This document shows, one piece after another, positions 38,101 through 50,100 of a stretch of DNA of 64,000 nt (position 1 is its first letter; each line of letters starts with the position of its first letter). Location of the stretch: assembly GCA_035079385.1 (NCBI GenBank), contig JAVHKY010000029.1, positions 6,572,001 to 6,636,000 of the forward strand. The letters are read 5' to 3'. Below the pieces are notes generated by a model. That model searched no databases and was not told the origin of the DNA. It saw nothing but the letters and a program-made list of their open reading frames with translations. The stretch comes from Aspidiotus rigidus (Eukaryota > Arthropoda > Insecta > Hemiptera > Diaspididae). Both the position numbers and the translations under genes were made by a program.

Positions 38101-41100
38101 TCATAGATCTGGTATGTCAAAATTTTTCAGGTCGCACGCGCTCCATAAAACAGGTTCCCTGCCACTACTCGTTCAACTCTCTCAAAGAACCCTTGGGTTT
38201 TGGGCAAATTTTTCGACCCCCACCCACAGGGCTGGGAACCCTAACGATTCCGGATCTTTGAGAAAAAAAGAAGATGCGGTTCTTTCAGGTTCCGGATCTT
38301 GGAGAAAAAAAGATGCGGTTCTTTCGGGTTCCGGATCTTGAGGATGAAAAATAAAGGTTCGGATCCGGTTCCCGGTTCCATTTCCCAGTCCTTCCCACTC
38401 ATGGAACAGGTTCCTTGTTGAAAAGAGTTTTTCTGGCAGAGCCAAATAGACAAAGATCATCGTCTACTAATAAATTACCTCATTTATATTTCAAGGCCAC
38501 GCCTGCTCTGTGATGAAATCATGGTCTAGCTAGCCTACAAAGGGCTCACTTGCACTCGAGGCGTTCTAGGATACATGAAGGCGTGGTGAACCGTGAGTTG
38601 AGCTATTTTTTAGCTCATGTTCGGAAATTAACGTCATAAACATACATAATGGCTGTCTGTGACGTCATCAGAACAGCTTGGGCCGTCTTTCTTCCGTACT
38701 CTCTTCTATTCTCGGGACCACTCATTCCGTTCGTAAGCCTCACAACTATCTAGACCTAATAGTAATACTACTCGAGTCGCCTGTATACTAGGCCACAGGG
38801 TCACGGCTGATGACGTCATACTTGCAGCTTTCAAAATTGGGGTACTTCCCCTTAGCCTTCACTATACTGGGCTATGCAGTAGCAGTATACTTAACTATTC
38901 TAGGTCTATTATAGAATTCATGAAACCAGGCCTACCATACAGAAATCCAAAGTCTATATTAAACCACTCACAGTTTATAAGGATGAGGCGAGGTGGATTG
39001 AACTCGCAGATTTTAGAATCAGGCTCGGGGTCACGGTTGATGACGTCACCAGCTGATGACTTCATAGTTGTAGAGGGCCTCGGGGTCGCGGCATATGACT
39101 TTGTAGTTTATTATAAAGGAAGAGGAGGAATACAGTATACGGGAATATTAAGGGGTGGGCGAACTCGCGGGGATGGTGTAAACTCACAAATTGTGGAATT
39201 AAGGGCTAGAATTCAGGACTCGTGGAACTTGCAGATTTTCACTATCAAGTCCACCAGGCTTCCATTCCAGGCTTCCATTCCAGGGGTCGGGGGCTAACTC
39301 GCGGTTAAAGCGAGAGAAATTTTTAGAAAATTTCGAATTTCGAGCTACAAGTAAGAGGAGAGAAACTTGGGAAAATTACGATCATCGAGCCAAAAAGATC
39401 AGGAGAGGAACTTGAAAAGATTTCTACCATCCAGCTAATAAATCCGGACTCGAGTTGTATAGATCAAAAAGAGGACTTTAGAAAATCTCGAACATCGAGC
39501 GCGAAGAGGGCTGGGTTTGTGCTTCACTTTATAGTGACTTCGGAAACGTCTGACTTCCAAGCAATATACAGACATAAAATATGATAGGAGAGGGACTTAG
39601 AAAAACGACGGCTTCCTTAACGAAGTTAAACGAGGAATGATTTGAACGTAGGTTTAACCGTGGTTAAAAATTTAAATTATAATTTAATGGAGTAATGAAT
39701 TGGCACTATCAACCACATAGAATAACACATTTTATTTTTCGCGACGTTTCGATCGCATAGCGATCATCTTCAGGAACGCAGGGAACCTGTTTTATGAGTC
39801 AAATGGGATATGGTATTGAAAATTCAAGGAAGCCTAGACCTAGATAAAGCTAGTATAAAGAAAGCCTAGACCTACTCTAAGCCTAGTATAATATAGTTTG
39901 AGAGTCTAAATTTTTCTCGAATCTCCTGCTATATATGATAGCTCGAGAGTTGAAATTTTTCCAAGTCCCTTTCATATCACATATAGCTTGAGATTCGAAA
40001 TTTTTCCAAGTCCCCCTCCTATCATATATAGTTTGAGGGTCGACATTTTTCCAAGTCCCCCTCCTATCGTATAAGGCTCGAGAGTCGAAATTTTTCTGAG
40101 TCCCCCTTCTATCATATACCGGGTGGGGCATAAGTTCCGCAACGCTGTCGAGTTTTTGTATTGGTGGCATAATAAGGCCCACCACTGCATGGTACACGCA
40201 TGCAACTTGCATAGAAGTGCATAAATTAATGTTGTCACGTTCAGTTGAAGTGCACCTACATTTGTGTTCAGTCGTGTCTCACTGTGTGTAGCGAAAATGC
40301 TTGGCGAAGGTGGAGTGAGTTACACGAAAGAAGAGAGTTTTTTTGCTAATTTCTTACATTCGTCATGACGCAAATTATGAGACAATTTTTACGGAATTCG
40401 CCGAACGTTTTCCAGGTCGACGATTATCACATCCTTCGAACGTCTACCGACTGTATCGTAATAAATCTTTGACGACAGGTTCGGTAGCCGACGCGCCTCG
40501 ATCGGGTAGGCGAGTGAGCGTGACTACCATGATGAAACCGTAGCGCTATCTCTCGAAGAAAACGCTAATCAAAGTGCGCGTCGACTATCCCTAGAACTGG
40601 CAATTTCACGCCAGTCTCTACGTCGAATATCCTCAACGTTTTTGTGCGCTTTTGAACAAATTAAATGACCGTTTTTCATTTTTTTTTTTGACTTCATTTT
40701 TCTCATTTTTTCAAACGTGCAAAACGGTTTCGGAACTTATGCCCCACCCTGTATATTGCGATAGTCGAAATTTTTCCAAGTCCCCCTCCTATCATACATA
40801 GTGCGATAGTCGAAATTTGTGACCCCGTCTACAGAAACCCACCTTAGTGTTCAATTACAATCAGGAGAAAAGGAATCTTCCTTCCTCTGTAAAAGATCCT
40901 TTTCGCCTGATCGATAGTCAACGCTAAGGCGGGTTTCTGTAGATAGGGTCACATTTTTCCAAGTCCCCTTCCTATCATATATAGTGCGATAGTCGAAATT
41001 TTTTCAAGTTTTTTGCTGGACGGCGCACGGCAAATTTCTTAAAAAGCCCCCCATAAAACAGGTTCCCTGTTAAAATTACAACCTTGAACAACTAATCGTA

Positions 41101-44100
41101 TTTGAAGAATCGATCAGGAGAATCAGGACTTCCTTAAAGCGATTGAAGATACCATTCTCCAGATTGTGACGGAATTTATTAGAGGGCTGCAGCACTGAAG
41201 CACTGCACTTCTGTGTGCTGCGCTGTTTGGGAAAGCTAACCCGGCCTCGAAATTTTGACAGGCGAGCAGTTGAAACAATGCACGGGTTCTTTAACGGAGT
41301 TAAACGAGGGACGGCAGGGGACCTGTTCTACGAGGCTCTTGGGATCTGAAAAATATTGACGTACCAAATCTATGAAGTCATGAAATTGTGACGTCACAGG
41401 CCCGGACTTTGGAGCTACATACGTGTATGGTAGGAGAGACTTGGAGAAATTCCGACCTCCAAATGATATAATTATGATAAGAGAGCACCTTGGAATACCT
41501 TAGAAAAATGTTCCGAGTCTTCTGGTGTTTAAAGCGTTGCATATCTGGCTTATTGAAGGGGCTAATTCAATTGGTGTGTGAAACGTTGCATGTGAGTCTC
41601 GACCCAATACTCTTCGACTCGTCAATAAATACAGTTCGTTCTATCTTCCTCGTTTAGACACGTCGGACGATAACGCCCTGTAATTATCATTTTCGCTCAC
41701 AATATAATCAGATTGTTTCATGCATGACAATACGTGATACACTACCCAATATTCGACACTCTTTTGGTCTTCGACCTAATGTACACTTAAATATTCACTC
41801 GTTCGGTCTACGGACCTCTCATACGTTCGTTTTCTCGCTCTCGTTTAAAGTAAGGAGCTTTGTATTTCGATTCTCAATTAATTTGCAATAAAAGCATCGA
41901 TTACACTGTTTTTCACTTCCTTTTTATTCGTGAAGTCTCCACGGACTTACATATAGTTACTCAGAGAGACTATTTTTCATGCTATAACATACACCAATCA
42001 CCGAGCTATATATGATAGGAGGGGGACTTGGAAAATTTTCAATCTCCGAGCTTTTCCGGAGAGCAGACAGCAGACGTTTTTTCAAGTCGAGACTGAAATT
42101 TTCGGTTGCGATATTCTGCGGGAGGTTGTGTCTAAAGGGAGCAAGGATCCAAACTAATTCAGAGTCTTGAAATAATCTCAACTTTTGAGCCAAAGTGTAG
42201 GTTGTGGACACAGAAGGTGGGGGGCTCTGATCGACTACACTCCCAAGACATTTCGACTTTCGGGCTGTATATAAATCGGCAGGGGGACTCCGAACAACTC
42301 CAACTACTGATAAGCTGTATATGAGAGGTGCGAGGGAGAGACTCCAGAAAATCTTCTCCATACAGCTACACATATGAAAGGGGGCACTTGGGAAAATTGA
42401 AACATTCTAGCTGCATATATCAGGAGGAAGCAAAGAGAGGTATAATTTGACAACTTTTCTTCCTAGGCCCAGGTGTTCAAGGGGTCCGTATCGTCCGCAT
42501 TTTGAAGAAAGGTTAATCTCAAGCGAAACGAGAAAAGGCCCGCAGGCTCATTTCTCCCGGGCTCAGAAATCCTTTCGAGGCGATGGCTCTGGAAGGATTA
42601 AATTTTATCAAAAAATCGATCCTGATAAATCAGCAAAATCAAAAATCTCCTCATAAAACAGATTCCTTGCTCGTCTCAATGAATATAGTTGATAAATGTG
42701 ACCCCATGAGCGACAGAAGAGGTGAGTCAGAAAAATACTTTGAATCCTCAACTCCGAAAATCCAGCGTCCATGAAGTAAGATATTGGTGAGGGGAAAAAT
42801 CGTAGAGCGAGTAAGCACATTCAGATATCTCGGAGTCGACTCGTCATAAAACGAAGAAGATATCCAAAATAAGCTGAATAAGTTCATAGGAGTAACGGGA
42901 CTCTTGAACGCGAACAAAACCAGACGTAAGGCAAGAACCAAAATATACAAAACCGTAGCCATACAAATGCTAATTTACGGATCGGATGAATGTGGGCACC
43001 GAAAAAATCCGGCAAAAGAAGGATAGATGCTGCCAAAATGTGGTTCGTAAGAAGGACAGCAGGTGTTACACTCCGAGACAAGAAAAAGTCAGAAGAAATA
43101 CGGTGCATTTTAGGAATAACGTCAATTATTATCAAAAGAATAAAGAAATATCGGAGGAAATGGAAAGATCACCCAGAAAAATCCTATAATACACTCCAGT
43201 GGGAAGAGGACCTGCAGGAAGTCCAAGAAGAAGAATGCTGGTTACATCAGGATCTCCAGAGGGAACAGACCATGCATCATCTACGCAGACAGGCCACTAG
43301 GCCTAGCGCCATTTGGAAACGACGACGAGAAATCCTACTAAAAATCTGATAGGGAAACGGAATTGCTGCGAAAAATGCAATATCTACGCCACGTATATGA
43401 GGAGTGTAAAGTACAAAATATCGCAATTGATCTTAGAAGGCAAGATTAACGGGAAGAGATCAATTGGCAAAATTTTCAATTTTGAGGCAAGAATGTCGTC
43501 GCCAGGAGGCGGCGCTAGCCTCCTTTTCCTTGAATGAAATGAGTAGTTTCACTAATGAATCATAAAGTACCTATACTCCCGAGTAGGAGGTTATGCGCTG
43601 TACAGGGATACTTATGTACCCCCAGGTTACATTAGTGATTTCATCATTCTAGTACATGCCAGGGTAAAAATTGCATTATACTTACGAATAGGTTTGGTTT
43701 TCAAAAGGCTGTCCGTCGAACAAGGAACATTGATAAGCTCTGAAATCGGGATCAGAGTCTGGACAGTCCTGCAAAAATATTCCATCAACGTACTAATAAT
43801 TTTGTATTCAACTACCGGTAGCGTAATTATTTTCAATACTCACATGTATATTGCAAGACGTATAACGTTTACTACTGCCTAAACAGTTTGGAATACCATC
43901 GGGTCTGAAAAAATACAAAATACAATCTACTTTAATATATAAAGAACATAAAAAAACTGAATTGATTCTTTTTACTGCGAACCATGACTTAACATTTCGC
44001 AAAATTCACAAGGAAAAATTTGCTGCTTAAGCGCACTAATGAGACCGCTGAATATACAAAAGCACGTGAAACATTCTCCATTCATCGAGCAGCTGCCGTA

Positions 44101-47100
44101 CAATAACCTTCCGGCTTCGAGTTGAGTACATACCAAGCACGCGCGTTGCTTGGCAATATCGAGTAATTAAAAATCTTTCCATCATCAAATAGCCTACTTC
44201 TTATTCAAAAGTGAAATGTCGCAAGGTAAGGACAAAACCCTGTTCACTCTCACTTCGGCACACGACCCGACCACCACAGAAGCTCCTCGTCTAGGCAACC
44301 CGAACGTGCGTTTTCGCGATTTATGGTTCCGTCGAAACTTCCAAACGCGAGTCCGCTATCCTCTTTCGCTACCCCTACCATCCCGCACAACCAACACTGA
44401 AAGTTCAACTTCATCCGTGAGTACGGACAGTTCTCAAGAAACGAGTTCTACGAGGGAAAGCAGCACGGATAATACCTCGCTTATGGCACTGGATTCGTCG
44501 ACTACCACAACAACCTCGTCCGAGGATACTGAGGAAGATGTGCTTCTTGTGTGGGACAGCGGGTCAACGGACGTCGACGATCCCTCATCGCAGGAAAATG
44601 AAGAAGAAAGTGAAGACAGCAGCGGTGCTAGTAGTCTAGAACAAACGCCTCGATTTGTAAGACCTCGTAACACTACGGGCATAATGGGAGCGAGAAGATT
44701 TCGAGTTTTTCGTCGTTCGTCGTGAACGTGGGCAAATCTAGATTCGAGTCTTTTGTACTCTTGATGCGTAATGTCGAGATTTCTTAACCATGCGAACTTT
44801 CCAATAAAATATACGTCGATAGAGGTCGGATAGATGCAAGTAACGAAAACATAAATCATTGAAAATTGATTTTAGCACATGGAATGCGCTGTACTCTCCG
44901 GTAAATTGTTAATTCGAGTTTATTGAGTAAAATTTTCAGTGCATACCTTAGGACCTTAATTGAATGAAAAAAATTCACAAAATACAGGAATATTTTCATG
45001 AGAATATACGTTTAATTTTTTGAAAATCGATCTTTCTTGATACTCATTTTATTAGAAATTACTTATTACAGATATAGGTATTCTAAAATTACAGTTTACA
45101 GTAGGTAGTAAAACAAATAACTCGATTTATTTATTTATTTATATTCAATGCAGCGAGAAAGACGCTTTGAACAATTTTCAATACGAATCCATTATTTTTT
45201 CCTTATTTCTGTTCGGATATTTGTCACAATTTTAGTCTAAAGTTTAAACTGAAAATAAATTGAACGCAAATCTTCTACATAAACTTGACCCAAACATGCC
45301 ACAACTACCCAAATTGTTTTTGATTCGCTATGAAAGATACGGTAGAAAAAATTACCGTGGTGCTTCAGCTCAAAAGTAAGAAAATAATAAAAATAGACAA
45401 TTCACCCTAACTTATAGGCCAAAAATTACGTAAAAAATACATAATACGGAAATATTACACCTGATAATAAGGTTCTGCGACTACAGCGGCCAAGATACTG
45501 TAAGATCCAGGAGGATTTTCGCTTGAGAGGACGTCATTCAATGAGAAACAGATACTCGATTCTTCTAAAAAAGAATCATACTTTTGAATGCAAACCCGTT
45601 TGTCCAAGTCCGAACTGAATACCCATAATCGATTGTCGTAAGACAGTAATCGACGAGGGAAATCTGTGTGAATATTTGATTTCAATTTGACAGCGTCCAC
45701 GTTCCACTTACCAGCCACCGGATCATATACTTCCACAGATCCATAATCTCTAACCCGCAGAGAAGATAAATAAATTTTTCCTTTGTGAAAGCAACACTCA
45801 TCCTTATAGTGGTGAGTTTCAAAACCAAATCGTTTATTTTTGGATAATATGTCCCATTTGCCGACACGAAAATCGTAGGCTCGCATATGGCGTTTTTATA
45901 TTTGCTGACATCCGATCAAGTACAATCGGCTATCATCACAAACCATATTTGAATGATTTGGAATTGAATCTTGGAACGTTACAGGTAGAGGGAACGATTT
46001 TTCTAATTTGTCATCGTAATATAATAAAAGACGGCCCCGTTGATTTGGTAGTCCAAGGTAGATATTGTTTCTATCGCAACAAATATTATTTGAAATCCCA
46101 AGAAAATCCAATGTAGACAATTTTACAGATTGTATCAAAGAACAGTCGTAATTAAATCGTCTATACAGTCCATAAGTAAAATCCTCTATCGTTGAGCTAA
46201 ATGAATAAAAGCAACGCTTAAAAAAAATTGTTTGCATGACACCAACACGGCGAGGTATCATTATCATGTCACGAGATTTACACCATTTCAATCCATCGTT
46301 TTTCTTACGCAAAGTATAAAGATTGTTATTTTCTTCGTTAGTGATGAACACTTTCAGCGGAAATTCAAATTCATTATTTCTTGTAGTCGAACGTACAATT
46401 TTCCGAAAAGTAGAAATTAACTCTTGATCATCATAATATTCTTCCGCCGTTTTTAATTGGAATTCAAAATCTTTTGTATTTTCTACAAAAGCAGATTTGG
46501 CATTTTCACTGGAGCCAAGACCTCGATATGACATCCGATAGAAAAACGCCGAAGCTAAATCGGATTCGCAATCGACAGCACGTCGAAAATAACTCAGTAA
46601 CACAGTAAATTCTTCTTCAGGGATCTCATGAAATTCGCTGCACATTATGAACAGTTTCAAATTATTCAGTATGTATCGACTAAGAGTCGATACTAATGCA
46701 TTTTTTTTAGTAGCGCACGCGAATAAGAATAACTGGACCGCATGATCTTTGGGTATATTTCGCTCATAAAGAAATCGAATGCATTGATTTTCTATGAAGT
46801 TCAGTCGAAGCACTTCACTCGCGAACAACAAATTGTACACATTATCGCCATCAATTTGGACGTCACCTTCATATGCGAATCGTAAGATCTCTTGGAAAGC
46901 GGCAGGGTCGATATCGGGCAGTGAAATTTCATTAATATATCTTTCTCTGAACGATCCCGAAAACATGATATCGAAATATTCGCTAACTGCAGCTAATACC
47001 ATTCGATGACATTTGAAGATCTGATCCTGACACTTGATATCGACATCGGTATATTTATCGGTAACAAAAAATTCATGTACTTTTGCGCAAAATTTGACAC

Positions 47101-50100
47101 GGTTATCTAATATGTGCGACTTCTTCTGAAATTTGAAAAAAAATCAATTAAATAGCCTGCATTATGAAACGTTCACAGTCAATAATTAAACCGAGGAGTG
47201 AAAAGGAAAAACTCGATGAACGCCGCAGTAAGAGCGTGTGTGGTTTTGTGAACCATACATCGACCTATCTTATAATAAGTAGGGGAGGGCATTTGTTTCT
47301 CAACAAGTTCCATAGAATTAGGAAAAAATATAGGTAACCTAGGTACCTATCAGGCAAGAAATGAAAGACGAAAAACAAAATTCCCCCGAATAAAAGAACG
47401 ATAAAGTTGATTAAACGTTAGGTGGTTATGCTTATTGTAATGGTAAAAAATATTTCTTTAAGTACCCAACGATCGTTATCGTAGACAATTTATTGCTCTT
47501 CCCGATATTTCAACGAAGTAATTCTGTTTACATTCAATAAACTCATCAACAGACTCGGGAATTAAGTATTTTGTTTTACAAGAAGTTGAGGATGATCAAA
47601 GAAAGGAGATTACTTGAGGTGGTTCACATTCATTTTTTACGTCTTCTTCCAGCTCTGATAATTCATCTTCCGATTCCTGGAAACAGAAGGAAAGTTATGG
47701 ACTATCAGAAATATTTTCCAACAAAGGCGTTCAAAGGAATTAATGCACAATAGGCTACTATGAATGATACGTTGAACTACGAATTTGAACGGAATAAGGA
47801 TACAGGCTGCAGTTGAGAGAAGCGGGGCTAGCATATGATGTATAATATAATCACTGACTTACTTCCTTAGCTTCCTCGGATGACCCATAATAATGTTCAA
47901 GGTAATCAAAGTAATCGCCGCCAGGTTCCCAATCTTCCCGATCATCATCAGACATATCAGACATGATCAATTATTTTTCGGCACTGATCAATCTCTAAAA
48001 TTGAATTTACAATCACAATAACAATAACCACACAAAGCTGCGCAATCGGAATCGGATAACACCAATCACACGAATAACCAAAGTTACCAAACAACCGTTA
48101 CCTAATGCAACAAGTTAGTGTATGAGCAGCATAACGCAAAACTACTAGGTAAATCGTTCGACAGGAAGACCCTTCGACAGGCAAACCGTTCGACAAATGA
48201 AATATAGGCTCCGAAGTGCGATCAACTAGCAGGATGGTTGATAGAAATCATGGTATCTTTACAAAGAGAAAGTTAGTCTGTAAATTCATCCCAAATCGTT
48301 GAAGTGCTTGGATTCGCTTTCACCCAGATCAATATTAAGTATATAGGTACCGTGATATTAAGGAACACGGGTACGAGAAAGTGTTTCATCAGGAATTAGG
48401 TATTTTCTCGTACTGCTGTGTCGCTGTGTTATAATTATTACCTCGGTACCTCCTACGATCGAATTTTTGTTTAGTACATGATTGACGAGATCAGTCTATC
48501 TGCTAAGTCAGTTTACCCATTGAACAAAATAAGGAGTTGGCATCTCTTCAGTTCTCACAATGGTTTTCGTTTAATTTAATCGGATCGACGATTAGTGGTT
48601 TACAGAGAACATATTTGGGGAGTGATACGTTGTTTACTGCAAAGAAAGGTAAAACTAATGGCCAAGTACCGTGGTTCACATTTCACAATACCTACAAGCA
48701 ATGAATAAACACTGGGATTGTTTCCACGTAGCTATTAACGCTGCGTAACACATAAAAAATTACTTGAATAAGAATAGATGATTCTTGAAGTAATTTTTAC
48801 ACTGATCAATGCCGTTTTCCGTTTTTCGATAGCACGTCTAGATTTCTTGTAATCATCAACTTTACGTACAATAAAATAATCGTTGTGTGTCGTCACGAAA
48901 CGTAACACAGGTTCCCGGGCTTCGATCAACGATAGCAGTATCACAGGTCACAGCACGAGAACCAGCGTTACCTTTTGCGACGGCACGCAACGATTTATTG
49001 TAAGTAAAGATGATGATCACAAGAAATCTAGACGTGCTATCGAAAAACGGAAAACGGCATCGAATTCAGTACAATAAATACTTTAGGAATCATCAATTCT
49101 CATTCAAGTAATTTTCAAAAAGTTCTAAATTGTTACGCAGTGATAACTGAACATGATCAAGTAGATTTACAAACGTGAAAAGCTGAACGAGAATCCTGAT
49201 AGGATACACATAGGCCTCTGGGCCTATATCAAAATATCGATTACACAATTCTCCTGAAGTACTACAGCTGAGGAGGAAGCTCACTTTTTACGCATTGTCT
49301 TTGTACAATACCATTCACCGTGCTGTTAATATGATTGTGCAATGAAGTAAGGTTTGTATATCAAGTTGTACTTTTGAACTATACTCTACTTTTTACTTTT
49401 TTCTCAGCTCACTGAACTTGCCTTAATCTGTCCCAACACTTTGATACCGACCCCAAAAAATTGTAGTGAAAAATCAGTCAAAATCACTATGAAATATGAG
49501 AAATATATCAACAGCTCTTAGCCATGTCTGCAACTGGGATCTGATCTTAGACCATATAATAGATAGACCGAGCATAGTGTTATAAGGATCATCGGACTCT
49601 TTATGGGTAGCGCGGTTGACTGCGGAGAAGAAGACGCTGCACTGTGTGTTTCACTCCGCGCCGCGCGTTCACCCGCTACACCCGCTATGCGCATAAAAAT
49701 GTAAACTGGGTTCAGTGATCCTTATTTCCTTATCATGTCCTCGCGTCAATGGTTAACATACGCTTATATGGCCGATGCTCGGTCTATCTATTATATGGTC
49801 TAAGGATCTGATTTGCCAATAAGTCATTAAAAATTTTGTTATTCCTGAATTTGTTTGGTAACTTGTAGGCAAGACCTGGTGAGGCACCTGACAGCAGTCT
49901 TGATACCATTCCGCACAATCTAAGTGGTTTCTACAACCTTAGTACAAACCTTACTAATGAGGTAAGGTTTGTACATAAGGTTGTACTTCAGGGGAAAATA
50001 ATTGTTACACTTCACTTTGAGTTTTTTCTCACCTCAATGGATCTGCCTCAATCTGTCCCAACACCTTGATACCGACACCAAAGAATTGTAGTGAAAAATC

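Larger units (their letters stand above)
36673..43685. other. Papilin intron of about 7 kb, repeats only
   Basis: Contains no recognised exon. 36700-37700 is plain AT-rich DNA. 37760-41500 is dense in the GACGGCTTCCTTAACGAAGTT, TGACGTCA and 45 bp families with a 136 bp insertion (39637-39772), a mariner-like element (40119-40751) and a small element (40819-40952). 42780-43490 is a dead non-LTR retrotransposon fragment. Confidence 0.7.

Noticed and set aside
42651..42962. Minus-strand frame of 103 codons with hydrophobic segments.
   Set aside because: It is antisense to the dead retrotransposon fragment on the plus strand, which explains the open frame.
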